DNA from: Dugong dugon
Lineage: Eukaryota > Chordata > Mammalia > Sirenia > Dugongidae
Length of the DNA: 64,000 nt
Reading direction: 5' to 3'
Assembly: GCA_030035585.1 (NCBI GenBank)
Contig: CM057463.1
Coordinates: forward strand, 136,308,736 to 136,372,735
Under the pieces are notes generated by a model, which was given only the letters and a program-made list of their open reading frames with translations, was not told the DNA's origin and ran no database searches. Of this stretch, positions 38,988-49,764 are shown piece after piece (position 1 is the stretch's first letter; each line of letters opens with the position of its first letter). The position numbers were made by a program, and so were the translations under genes.

Positions 38988-40467
38988 GACAAACGAATGC
39001 TATAATACTATATTCAAAGGTTACCCAATGAAAATCTGTCACCTATATAACCTGTTTTCACTATCCCCTCTTCAGAGCACTTTCCTCATAGTTTTGTTTT
39101 GACACTGCCCAATTTGAATCATAACTACTCACAATAAATATATTTGGTTACATTAATATCTGGCCTTTGCACCTTTATGTTTTTGACAGAACTTTAACCA
39201 CGTCTGTGTTTTAGGCACTTACCATTAAAAATAAGTTATAAGCCTTTTCTGTATCACATTTGAAGAAACGGAAATGGTATTTTAGAGTTAGTAATGATTT
39301 CCCTCTTCAGAGGCACTCAAGAATTGAAAACCAGTTTGGAATCTGTTGCTGGCTTGAAGGCAATCTTATGCAGTGAATAACCGTCCCAGGATTGCTTTGC
39401 TCTTGAGGATACTGAACAATCCTGGCAGGCTGGTGAATGGTTTCCTATCACTGGTATATACTAGAGACTGATCTTGATTAGGGAAATAGAGCTTTTTGTT
39501 TGTTTGTTTTTTTGAGCAAAAATCAGCTAGGTATTTTCTTAGAACGATGAATATATTGCATAATCATTAAGTAGTTCCTGAGAGGTTGCAAGTAACATGG
39601 ATACTTGATATCCTAGCAGGAAATATTTGGGAAGTTTTACTAAGAATTAAAAACTGCATGTTTTCATTCTCCTTCTGTTGCTTATTGTCCTTCATTCATA
39701 ACAAAGGGAATGTCCTTGTGTCAAGAACAGAGTGGTAGATCTCATAAGCAGGAAAAAAAAAATATATATATATATATATATTTCTCTTTCCTTGTAATGC
39801 TTATTACATTCCTAATTCAAATTAGCAATTTAAGCTAAAATCCTTTGAATGATAATGTAAACCTTTTCCTCAAACAAAATACATTATGGTTAAAATAGGT
39901 TTTTATTATGATGCTTTCTCCTGATAATACTGCCAGATGATTTCAGTTAAAGTATTACAATTTTTCCTAAAAGTATTTTTCAGCATATTTTAAATCCAAA
40001 TCAGGCAAGATACTGTGCCACCTTCCTATGATAGCTAATTCCAACTTGAAAAAGCTTATCATCAGAACTATTTTGTTGATTTACTCTGAGTAATCAATTG
40101 TCTCCTGCTTGAACTCATGTACTTTTCACTCACATACTAAAGTGAGTAATGGCTTTGTTATAGATTGTTCAAGCATCAAAGTGAAAAATAAGTGAAGGAT
40201 TGTGTTTGACTAGATCATAGTTCAATGCTCCAATCAATTGCCTTCATATTTATACACAATTTTATCCTTGTAAAGCTAACTCTACTATTTCAGAGAAAAA
40301 AGAATTAGAAACAATGGGTTTATAAAAATAAGGAAGATTATTTTAAAGGAAGAGAAAAAAAGGGATTCTGACTAATTCTCTGACATTCAAGAAAATTTTA
40401 GAGCAGTAAAAATGTGAATATTAACATTTTATATTTACAAAAATTTCACTTTTTGTCATTTAATCAC
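38988..40467. other. No gene; TA microsatellite inside
   Basis: AT-rich sequence between an L1 and a solo LTR. An A9 run followed by a TA repeat is at 39,753-39,781. I recognise no other repeat and no coding region. Confidence 0.5.
39762..39781. repeat. (TA)n microsatellite
   Basis: Ten TA units following an A-run. Confidence 0.9.
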
Positions 40468-40992
40468 TGTCTTAGTTACCTAGTGCTGCTATAACAAAAA
40501 TACCACAAGTCGGTGGCTTTAACAAAGAGAAATTTATTCTCTCACAGTCTAGGAGACTAGAAGCCCGAATTCAGGGTGCCAGCTCCATGGGAAGGCTTTC
40601 TCTCTCTGTCAGCTCTGGAGGAAGGTCCTAGTCATCAGTATTCCCCAGGGCTAGGAGCTTCTCAGGCACAGGGACCCTGGGTCAAAAGGACACGCTCTGC
40701 TCCCAGTGCTGCTTTCTTGATAGTATAAGATTCCCCATGTATCTCTGCTTGCTTTTTTCTTTTATATTTCAGAAGAGATTGGTTTAAGACACAGTCTAAT
40801 CTTGTAGATTGAGTCCTGCGTCATTAACATAACTTCTAGTAATTGCATCTCATTAACATCATAGAGATAGGATTTACAACACATAGGAAGATGACATCAG
40901 ATGACAAAATGGTGGACAATTATACAGTACTGGGAATCATGGACTAACCAAGTTGACACACATTTTTAGGGGACACAATTCAACCCATGACA
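40468..40992 (-). mobile_element. Solo MaLR LTR with TSD
   Basis: A 525-bp antisense LTR of the same family as 15,820-16,235 and 28,530-29,049: TGTCTTAG at left, CATGACA at right. Flanking pentamers atcac (40,463-40,467) and atcat (40,993-40,997) form a near-perfect TSD. A TTTATT (antisense poly(A) signal) lies at about 40,532-40,537. Confidence 0.9.
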
Positions 40993-41149
40993 ATCATAAA
41001 ATACATTTTATTAAACAATACCTAACTCCTTTTGCTAATTGACAGATGTTACTTTACAAAATAAGGGTTCTTCTTAAAGCAGATGATATTAGGATCTCGC
41101 ATTTTTCAGATTAAAAAAATTGCTATGTTATCAAGTAGTTCTGTGTTAA

Positions 41150-41640
41150 CAAGTGACATCTATTGTGATGGCCATGAGCATATACCTCTTAGATGTCCAA
41201 CTGCAGGAAGCACAATTATCTGATTGTCCTAGCTTCTGAGTTCTGAAATGCATCACCATGTATGGAGGTCACTCTTCCCACAGGCTGATCCCAGACCATG
41301 ACTAAGCATGGCAGGGATACTAAGACAGGGAATTCCTTAGGAGACTCAATTCTTTGATAGTGACTCTTTCATGAGGACTCTTTGAGGACTCCCCCAAAGT
41401 GTTGCTGAACTTTTATTAGTACTGCACTACAAGAGCTTCCATCAAAACATTTTCCCTTCCTTCCCTCTCTCCTTTACTCAGGGTCAAACCTGTAGCATGG
41501 TCTGATGGCTCTCCCAGCTTCTCTCTGTTCCTTCACTGTTTTCTCTTACTGTTGTTCTTCTAATAAATTTCTTGCATATTTAATATCATCTTGATTTCTG
41601 CTTCTGTAAGGACTCAGATTAAATACCTAATATGCCAAGC
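41150..41640 (+). mobile_element. Possible LTR (ERVL-like)
   Basis: The right part looks like an LTR 3' region: a pyrimidine-rich stretch, AATAAA at 41,562-41,567, then 'ttcttgcatatttaatatcatcttgatttctgcttct'. A possible TGTTAACA-type start is near 41,141. No TSD or internal sequence was found, so the call rests on layout alone. Confidence 0.35.
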
Positions 41641-41814
41641 AGTTTACTAGGTGCTTCTTGTTGTTGTTAGTTGTCATTGAGTAGATTCTGAAATATAAAA
41701 ATTTAAGACCAGGTCATTGCCCAAGTTCTGCCTCTTATTAAGTGTAACACTTTGTTCCAGTATCTTTTTATGTAAATTAGTGGCATTCAATTAAATGATT
41801 GCTAAGTACCTTCT

Positions 41815-41970
41815 AGAGCACTGGTGGTGCAGTGATTAACAGCTCGGCTGCTAACCAAAATGTCAGCAGTTTGAATCCACCAGTCGCTCCCTGGAAACCC
41901 TATTGGGCAGTTCTACCCTGTCATATAGGGTCACTATGAGTTGGAATCCACTTGACTACAATGGGTTTGG
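41815..41970 (+). mobile_element. AfroSINE, precisely bounded copy
   Basis: The cleanest AfroSINE here. It is 156 bp, sense, bounded by perfect 11-bp TSDs aagtaccttct (41,804-41,814; 41,971-41,981). The head 'ggtggtgcagtgattaacag' carries the A box, 'gtttgaatcc' at about 41,868-41,877 the B box, and the 3' end 'gagttggaatccacttgac' the tail shared with RTE. It has no long poly(A), consistent with RTE-type rather than L1-type mobilisation. Confidence 0.96.
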
Positions 41971-42099
41971 AAGTACCTTCTGGCTCTAAAATTCTGTGAT
42001 ATTCATCACAGAATTGTGAGACAAAGAATTTGATTTGGCTTTTGTTTTCGCTTGCAGAAAGTTAGCCTTTGGAATTTCTTGAGCAATCAAGAAGCATTT

Positions 42100-42560
42100 G
42101 TTTTCTGAAAGAGCAAGGCAACAGTTAAATGTGTGTAAATGAGTAGAAGCCCCCAAAACCACACCTGGTCAGTAGCCAACCTCATGAAGGGAGGGGAATG
42201 ATGAAATCAGTCAAGTATATGCATTGACTCAATCAAACATGACAATGCAATGAGGTCCCGATCATGACTATGCAATGAAGCCAATAAAAAACTGAACAGG
42301 TAAGTTCAAAGGCTTCCGGTATTAGCAAGAGCATGTGCTTTTGGGAGGGTGGCACATCCTAGGGACAATGGATATCTCACATTTTTACCCCTCCCAGATC
42401 TTGTCCTGTGTGTCTCTTCACTTGTATCTTTTCTGGTTATAATAAATGGATAATTAGAAGTATAGCTAGTTCTCCGTGAATTCCGTGAACAATTCGATAG
42501 GATTAACGAAACCACAGGGGCAATCAGAGTCAGCAGGATCTGGCATTAGCCTATTTTGCA
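42100..42560 (+). mobile_element. Possible old LTR
   Basis: Contains a 'gccaataaaaaactg' TATA-like motif (about 42,279-42,293), a poly(A) signal AATAAA at 42,441-42,446, and R/U5-like sequence after it ('tccgtgaattccgtgaacaattcg'). This layout resembles ERVL-group LTRs, but ends and TSD are not visible. Confidence 0.35.
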
Positions 42561-43079
42561 AGCTGAATGACTGTGTCCTTTTATCTTGTGTGCTCTAACC
42601 TGGTTTTGGTGACCATGGGTGCGATGGCTTGGCTTCAGTTGGCTGGGGATGATAGAGAGTGCCTTTTGGAGCAGCTGGTGAAGAGAAAATAGAAGTGGGA
42701 AGGTGAGTACCGGATCCACTTCCAGGTGAGAATAAGGTTCACGCTGACCCTTACCACACAGTTAGCAATAAAGGTGGGATTTGCCCACTGTGTTCCTTCC
42801 TTATTAGAGCAAGAATTATCAGTGAAGAATGTTGTGGTAAATTAAAGATGGCTTCAACTTCTTTGTCATTTCCCCAAACAAGAAGTTGTGTTTATTCCCC
42901 CTCCTCTGGAATGAGGGCTGGTCATGTGACTACTTAAACCACAGAAGGTGGCGGAGGTGACACATGCTAGTTTGGGCCTAAATCTTAGGAATGCTGGGCA
43001 TTTTAACTTGTTGGCAACAACAACCATATAGATAGATATGTAGATATATAGATATATATAGATACAGATGGAGAGAAAG

Positions 43080-43106
43080 TTGGAATCTACTCGACGGCAA
43101 CTAACA
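43080..43106 (+). mobile_element. AfroSINE tail fragment
   Basis: A short 3' tail, 'gttggaatctactcgacgg' plus a few bases, with no head. It lies between imperfect GATA/TA repeats and a palindromic element. Confidence 0.6.
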
Positions 43107-43133
43107 GGAATTAATATATATATATATTATATA

Positions 43134-43302
43134 CCATATTTTTATGCAAACAATGCACACGTTCTATATTTGTTTGCCAAGTGTTCCCTCCCAGCAACAT
43201 GTAAAAGAAACTTGTCATAGCACGCTTACAAAAATACCTTGCAGGGTGAGGGCATGGTTGGCAAAAAATGTAGAACATGCACGTTATTTGCATAAAAATA
43301 CA
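43134..43302. mobile_element. Palindromic MITE-like element, copy A (internally deleted)
   Basis: About 169 bp whose two ends are reverse complements: the outer ~55 bases at 43,134-43,190 pair with 43,250-43,302. The centre contains 'cagcaacatgtaaaag' (43,192-43,207), the loop sequence of copy B in reverse. Relative to copy B, roughly 45 bp of one inner arm is missing. It is flanked by TA-rich sequence, so a TA or longer TSD cannot be judged. No coding capacity. Confidence 0.75.
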
Positions 43303-43362
43303 TTACATCTCTATATATCTATACATACACACACACAAGTGTGTGTGTTTATCTATATATGT

Positions 43363-43510
43363 GGAGCTCTGGTGGCGCAGTGGTTAAGAGTTCAGCTGCC
43401 AACCAAGAAGTTTGCCGTTCAAATCCACCAGTCGCTACTTGGAAACCCTATTAGGCGGCTATACTGTGTCCTACAGAGTCGTTAGGAGTCGAAATTGACT
43501 CGATGGCAAT

Positions 43511-43515
<5 letters not shown>
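43363..43515 (+). mobile_element. AfroSINE
   Basis: A sense copy ~153 bp long lying between the two palindromic elements, with intact A-box-like 'ggtggcgcagtggttaagag' and B box 'cgttcaaatcc'. It is followed directly by a TA microsatellite. Confidence 0.95.

Positions 43516-43550
<35 letters not shown>
43516..43550. repeat. (TA)n microsatellite
   Basis: About 17 TA units filling the gap between the AfroSINE tail and palindrome copy B. Confidence 0.95.
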
Positions 43551-43552
<2 letters not shown>

Positions 43553-43770
43553 TGTATTTTTACACAAATAACATATGCCTTCTATGTCTTTTTGCCAACC
43601 AAGACCTCTCCCGCAAAGTATTTTTGTAAGCGTCACTATGCCAATTTATTTTTACATGTTGCTGTGAAAAAAAGTTAGCACAGCAAACTTATGAAAATAC
43701 CCTATGGGGGGAGGGTGGGGTTGGCAAACAAACATAGAAGGCACTTTTTATTTGCCTAAAAATATTACAT
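43551..43770. mobile_element. Palindromic MITE-like element, copy B (complete)
   Basis: A ~220-bp near-palindrome. The left arm 43,551-43,653 is largely the reverse complement of the right arm 43,667-43,770, and the loop is acatgttgctgtg (43,654-43,666). Blocks such as 'gccttctatgt' and 'tttgccaacc' in the left arm are mirrored as 'acatagaaggc' and 'ggttggcaaa' in the right arm. It has no open frame. This is the form of a non-autonomous DNA transposon that can fold into a long hairpin. I cannot assign a superfamily; TA flanks would suit Tc1/mariner but are obscured by the microsatellite. Confidence 0.8.
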
Positions 43771-43780
43771 ATATATTGTC

Positions 43781-43970
43781 CCTGGATGGTGTAAAGTGTT
43801 AAGCCTTCAACTACTAGCTAAAAGGTTGACGGTTCAAACTCACCCAGAGGTGCCTCGGAAGACAGGTTTGTGATTGCGATCTGCTTCGAAAAGTCACAGC
43901 CTTGAAACTCCTATAGAGCAGTTCTACTCTGTATACATGGAGTCATAGACAGCAACTACCAACAACTACA
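43781..43970 (+). mobile_element. AfroSINE, older subtype
   Basis: Sense copy with the longer middle segment ('cccagaggtgcctcggaagac') and a worn 3' tail ('gacagcaactaccaacaac'), then a CA microsatellite at 43,971-43,993. Confidence 0.85.
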
Positions 43971-43993
43971 ACACACACACACACACACACACC
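43971..43993. repeat. (CA)n microsatellite
   Basis: Eleven CA units at the 3' end of an AfroSINE, followed by C5. Confidence 0.9.
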
Positions 43994-45429
43994 CCCAATG
44001 TGGTAGTATAATGTGTTGTTAGGCATAACTGTCATGGGATGAGGAAAGAGAGAGACCATGACAACTAGGTGGAGTCAGTGTGATGCTCCAGGGGGCTATT
44101 GGATTTGGGCAGAGCCTTAATGGAGGGATAGCATTTAGATATAGAAAGGGAGGATGTGAGGAAGGGGCAAATCTGAGGGACACTGCAAAGAAAAGACTAA
44201 GAGACTTGGTAAGCTTTGACAGTCTCTAAAGAAGATCTAATAAAAAGGGTAACATTCTATAATATACATTCTATATTATGGTTGTATGTCTACCCAGCTA
44301 TGTGTAATTTAAGCAAACACAAATAACTTTAGTTAAATGAAGTTGCTTCATGTTCATGCCAGTTAGTTAAAAGTATTACATTCTTAATTTTATATGGTTT
44401 GTTTAGAATAATATCATTGATTATAACTGCAGAATCAAACATGTCACATCTTTCTATGCATATGTTAGAATTTTAGGATTTTTTATCTTTATGAAGTATG
44501 TTTAACTGGATATTTTATAAAATTTTAAATATTTTACAACATTTTACATTTCAGGTAGCAGCATTTCAGGTAGTTTGTAAATATCAAAAGTGAAAGGCAT
44601 GTAGCGCATCATGGATTATTATCAGTGATAATACAGAAATATGAACAGCATTTGTTCTCAATATTTATGAATAATGTTAGGAAACCATCAATAGTATTTT
44701 TTGTTTGTTTTATAAAACATAAACATACTGGATCATATTTTCATTTTCTTTAAGTGCTTCATTTTCCTTCCAAAGCCTAAGGTGATGCAGTGGTGAGCTG
44801 GGGTCAGCTCACTCCAGCTCCAGATAAATGATTGGGCCCATCACTTCCCAAATCCACGTCAGTGACTTCACATTGGTAGCTTGAAATATTCATGGCAGGA
44901 GTATTTACATCATGGAATTCACAAATGTTACTAATCAGGTATTTTGTTGGTTTCTTTTTTTTTTTTGGTTTTTGCTTTGTTTCTTGGAGAGCAGGTTGTT
45001 AAACATTTACTGGCATACCACTGAATGTTTGTCCCTGAGGACAGGATTTGGTGCAATGAATTTAAATGGATATATAAAGATTCATCTAAGAGCAAGGTTT
45101 TCTGCAATTATTTTTGAAATGCACTTTGCCAAGACTAACTTTATTCTCTGATACAGACTCTCGAATCATATCGTTTCTACTGTGACCTGGTCCTGCAACC
45201 TCTACAAGCCATCTCTGCCACGTCTCTGTTAGCTCTGAAAATCTCAAGATGGACTGAACTGTTCTGTCACTATTTCTTTTGCAGGGGATGGCATTATAGC
45301 AGCAGACAGAGGCATCATGAGAAGGACAGGTAGATGTAGAAAAGTAAGTTCCTACACACAATTCCCCTGCTTATGTCTAACTCCGACCTCTTTCTTCTGA
45401 GCTCTATAACTTTAAATTGAACTATATTC
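43994..45429. other. No gene recognised
   Basis: Mixed AT-rich sequence without a named repeat. The plus frame at 44,912-45,151 starts in a T-rich tract and shows no similarity. I see no splice-plus-coding pattern. Confidence 0.45.
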
Positions 45430-46235
45430 TTGATATGGCAATAGTAATACCGACTCATATTTATTGTGCCCTTGTCTTATCACATGCCAACCATTGTTCT
45501 TCCCCACTTTGATTAAATGATAAGCAAATGTAACCTGTCCATAATGTACTTTATGATTTTCCATCTAAAGCCTACTCCACAATCATCTAATGATTTATCC
45601 TGGAAATGTTGGAATCATCCTTGACAACTCTTTCTCCCTTATCCGGCTCATCTAAATAAACCCCTATTTCTGTCATTTCTACTTGATGCAATTTACATGG
45701 ATCTATGCATATCTCTTTTTATCCTGTGTCATCAGTCAAATTCAAGCCAACAACATTCTCTCCGGATCTTCTCCACAACTTTCCGCATGTAACATCAAAA
45801 AAATAAACATGATTTTTTTTCACTCCAGCTTTAAATCCATCAATGACTACCTATTGCACTTGCTGATTAAAACCAAAATTCCTTAACTTGTCCTATAAGT
45901 CCTGGGTAGTGCTGCCCCACCTTACCTTTCAGGCTGATTATATGATACACTCCTCTCTTAAGTTCCAGGCAAATGGTTCCTCTTTCTGTTACCCAAATGA
46001 GCAAACTCTTTCCTGCCACGGGGTCTTTTTGGTCTGGAAGATTTCTCCCATTCTTTTTCTAACTTAATCGTGCTGATTCTCCTCTAAACTTAAATGTTCC
46101 ATTCTTGGAAAAGTCTTCCCCAAACCCCAGATCAGTCAGTTCTCCCTGTTAGACATTCTCACATCACCCTCTATGTCCCTCTGCAGCACATACCTCAGCT
46201 ATATTTAATTAATTAGTTCCGTAATTAACTGTGTA
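45430..46235 (+). mobile_element. L2 LINE 3' region
   Basis: Sense L2 remnant: 'tcatccttgacaactctttctccctt', 'ccatcaatgactacctattgcac', 'aaaattccttaacttgtcctataag', 'ctctttcctgccacggggtc' and 'aaaagtcttccccaaacccc' follow the order of the L2 ORF2 end and 3' UTR. The left ~100 bp (about 45,440-45,540) may be a separate MIR piece. Confidence 0.8.
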
Positions 46236-46635
46236 ATGTGGAAAGTTTCTATAAGAAGTCATGTTCAGCTCAGTATTCACCTAAACAATGAGTGACATTA
46301 CAGCATGACAAGGCTTGACATTTTTCAATACATACTGACAAAACAGCAGCCCAGTGAATAGTTATTCAATAAGTGAACAAAGAACATCATTAGAATTAAC
46401 CAATAGCAGCTGAAATCTCTAGTGCAGTCTTTAAGTAAAACCATCTTCAGTGAACAGGTATCTCCATCAGTCATATCGGCCTCAAACCCTGATGGTGGTA
46501 ATATCAACAATGCAAAAGGCACTCACCACCTTGACCGGAACCATAAATCAGGCACATCCAGGAAGTATTTTTCACTGAAACTTGAGGACTCATTTCTCCT
46601 ATTCTGGGATTTCCTAGTATTTAGTGGTGTGTGTA
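46236..46635. other. No feature recognised
   Basis: Between an L2 and an AfroSINE. No repeat or coding evidence. Overlapping short frames on both strands (46,325-46,688) lack similarity, and one runs into the SINE. Confidence 0.45.
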
Positions 46636-46837
46636 TGTTGTTATTGGGTGCCGTCAAGCCGATTCTGACTCATAGTGATCCCATGTGACAGAGTAGAACT
46701 GCCCCATAGGATTTTCTCAGCTGTAATCTTTACAGAGGCAGATAACTAGGTCTTTTGACCACAGAGACTTTGGCTGGGTTTGAACTGCCAACCTTTTAGT
46801 TAGCAGCCAGGTGATTAACCATTGTGCTACCAGGGTT
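46636..46837 (-). mobile_element. AfroSINE
   Basis: Antisense copy ~200 bp long: tail at left ('gccgtcaagccgattctgac'), core 'actgccccataggattttc', and head at right ('gtgctaccagggtta'). A TG microsatellite adjoins the head end. Confidence 0.93.
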
Positions 46838-46844
46838 ATGTATA

Positions 46845-46847
<3 letters not shown>

Positions 46848-46880
<33 letters not shown>
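46848..46880. repeat. (TG)n microsatellite
   Basis: About 16 TG units. Confidence 0.95.
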
Positions 46881-46884
<4 letters not shown>

Positions 46885-47099
46885 AGGTTATATGTATATA
46901 TTGCATTATGCCCGGTACTAAGGTATAAACTCATAACTGTTTGTTGAATGAACAAATTACTATTTGATATGTTGGAGGAGAAATGGTGCCACCCTGGGAA
47001 TCGCTGGAGTAGTTCATGATTGTTACCATTACCAGAGACACCACATGTATAAGTACGTATGAAGTCTTTCTGTATTATAGGAAAATAAAATTTACAAAC

Positions 47100-47365
47100 A
47101 TAGGCCAAGCCACTGTAATATAATGACTAATGATCCAGACTCCTAGACTCTGGATCCAGACTTGATATAAATCCAGCTCTACCAATTGTAAGTTCCATGA
47201 CTATAGTCATGTAACTTAACTTACAGTGTTTCATTCACCTTATTTATGAAATGGGAATAATTATAGTACCTCAGATGATTGCTGGTGAGGATTATATGAG
47301 CTAACAATGCCTGTAGAGAGCTTAGAACAGTGCCCGGCATAAAGTGAGTACTGACTACTGCTGTT
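47100..47365 (+). mobile_element. MIR SINE, near full length
   Basis: The best MIR in the window, sense: 'cagactcctagactctggatccagac', 'taaatccagctctaccaatt', 'catgtaacttaacttacagtgttt', 'gaaatgggaataattatagtacct', 'gaggattatatgagctaac' and 'acagtgcccggcataaagtgagtactga' in canonical order. Confidence 0.92.
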
Positions 47366-48563
47366 GATATAATTGCTCATACTTCCACTACTTTATACAG
47401 AGATTATAGCACTTACAGGAAAAAGTTAGTATTGGACTCTAATTTTTTCATCCATATTATTGAACAACAAAAGGGTAGGAGAGACTCTCCAAAATCATAA
47501 TCTTTACTTTTCAGGGGAGGGAATAGAGGCTTAATGACAATTAGAGCTGGCCAAGGTCACAAGATAGGTGACAGGGCCAGGCATTTATAGAGCATGGTGA
47601 CTTCTCTGCAAGAACACTCATAATCAAAAAGATCAAAAATAAACTAGGACATGTGTATGTCATTAAAGATTGTAGGCTAGAACTTGAATACTTGTTTTTT
47701 AATTATCTTTTGTCAGTAGGACAATAAAGAGTCATAGCCTGCTGGGTACACAGCTGTGCTGTATTAGAATTGCTCCCTAGCTGTTAACAGACTTAATAGC
47801 TACAAATGGACACAAAGTAAAGTATGTGCCTAAGGGGGAGATGATTAGAACACTGTTAAACTATTTTAGTGAGGTAAACGAAGAATTGCTCCTAACACCA
47901 GTAAAATCTAGACTAGCCATCACCCACACTAAACAGGGGCAATAAATTATGTCTGTTGCCTGCAGGAGGCCTTCCACTTTTATTACCCCCTTTTACCTTT
48001 TATTAGCCCCAGTATTACCCCTTTCCACTACCTGTTCTTTGTACATGCTGTTTGGCTTGCAGACATGGCTGTCCTGTTAGTATTTAATCCCAGGAGAAAG
48101 GGATTTAGGTGTTCCTCTCTTATGACATGAAGGTGGTATGTATGGATTGTGATATAACACCACATTTGGGGATGGGAGACCAACTTCAGGGAATCTTGGC
48201 CGATGGTGTGCTGCTGTACTCATCCCTGTCCTGTTTATTCTGTGAGTAATAAATGTATGTTGACCATGCCATTAGAATAGTTTCTGGTCTGTGCTGTGCT
48301 CTAAACGGTCTTCACTAAGAATTTGTGAGTATGGTATATTGCGTAGACTTTAGCAATTGGTAGGAGTTTTTGAAAAATGACAAATATACATTAATTGTAC
48401 CAGAGCTCAATTGTTCTTTCTTTTCCCCTAGTTTTAAATAATTTACATGAAACTGATAAAAATGTAAGGACTTAAGTAGAAGATTAATTGCTAATTCTGA
48501 CAGTGATAGTCAGCTTCTGATTTTTGATGCAGTCCGAGGATTAATTTATATATGTATGTATAC
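47366..48563. other. No gene; minor repeat traces
   Basis: A partial antisense MIR is probable at about 47,505-47,595 ('agctggccaaggtcacaag'). The segment 47,700-48,370 includes AATAAA at 48,248-48,253 and could be an old LTR, but its ends are not visible. No coding evidence. Confidence 0.4.
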
Positions 48564-48766
48564 CAAAAAAACCAAACCTGTTGCCATCGAGTTGATCTCG
48601 ACTCTTAGCTACCCTATAGGACAGAGTAGAACTGTACCATAGGGTTTCCAAGGCTGTAAACTTTTTGGAAACAGACTGCCACGTCTTTCTTCCATGGAGC
48701 AGCTGGTGGGTTTGAACCACAGACCTTTCAGTTAGCAGCCAAGCACTTAACCACTGTGTCACCATA
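48564..48766 (-). mobile_element. AfroSINE with TSD
   Basis: Antisense, ~200 bp, including an A-rich stretch before the tail. A 9-bp TSD tatgtatac is seen at 48,555-48,563 and 48,767-48,775. The head at right ends 'accactgtgtcacca'. Confidence 0.92.
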
Positions 48767-48795
48767 TATGTATACACACATGTATATGTATATAT

Positions 48796-49206
48796 TCTTA
48801 TGGATTGAACTGTGTTCCCCAAAAACATGTGTTGGAATCCTAACCTCCATACCTGTGGATGTAATACATTTGGAAATAGAGTTTTCTTTTCTTGTTAATA
48901 AGGCCGTATTTGTGTACCATGTGTCTTCAGCCAATCACTTTTGAGATATAAAAAGAGCAAATTAGGCACAGAAGAAAGGAAGCATAAGTGTTGAAAGACT
49001 GATGCCACATGGAGATCACCAAGAAACTCAGGAAAAGAAGCTGAAAGAGACAAGGACTTTCCCCCAGAGCGGACAGAGCCTTCACCTAGTGCTGACACCC
49101 TGAATTCGGACTACTAGCCTCATAAGCTGTGAAAAAATAAATTTCTGTTTGCTAAAGCCAGCCACATGTGGTATTCCTTTTATAGCAGCACTAGACAATT
49201 AAGACA
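48796..49206 (+). mobile_element. MaLR-type solo LTR
   Basis: A 411-bp sense LTR: 'tatggattgaactgtgttcccc' near the start, 'agatataaaaagagc' (TATA-like, about 48,943-48,957), AATAAA at about 49,136-49,141, and 'gcactagacaattaagaca' at the end. It belongs to a different, shorter subfamily than the ~510-bp LTRs at 16.4, 21.3 and 40.5 kb. Confidence 0.85.
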
Positions 49207-49764
49207 TATTCATACACGTACACTGAAACCTGTGAGAGTCGAACCTGACAGGACTGCCTTGTTTTTTCAGGTCTTGCAAGTTTTCCACTTTTGGTGGGGT
49301 GCAGTCATATCACTTTTCTAAGAAACAAACTAACAAAAAAATGAACACACAGAACCAGTTTAGAATCAATACACTTATACAAAGAAACAAGCCTACTCTT
49401 TTTACCAACAAGAGCAATTAAAGAAAAATATTTAAAGTATCATAGGGAAGGTAGAGATTCTTGGAACTGAAAATGAGAGAGAAGAGAGAATAAGAGAGTT
49501 TGCAAGTCTCTTCTTATACATAGTACTATTTTAAAAGGAGTGTCTTGATTTTATTTTTTATAAATCCTCTTCAATGCTGATAGAGAACTATGGAAAAAAG
49601 AAAGGAAAATACAATTTATCTCACTATCAGACTTACGACAGCTTCTCCTTGTCCAGGATTCTGTTCTCTTGTAGTGAATAGCATGACTCAGTAATTGATA
49701 AGATGATATTGCCTCAGTGCAAAGAAAGAGTGCTTAAGAGTTTGAGATCAGTTACACATCAGTT
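49207..49764. other. No feature recognised
   Basis: AT-rich gap between a solo LTR and an RTE fragment, without a recognisable element or gene. Confidence 0.5.

Noticed and set aside
41830-41880. tRNA-like A and B boxes
   Set aside because: They belong to the tRNA-derived head of an AfroSINE and recur in about twenty copies. No cloverleaf-capable intact tRNA gene was seen.
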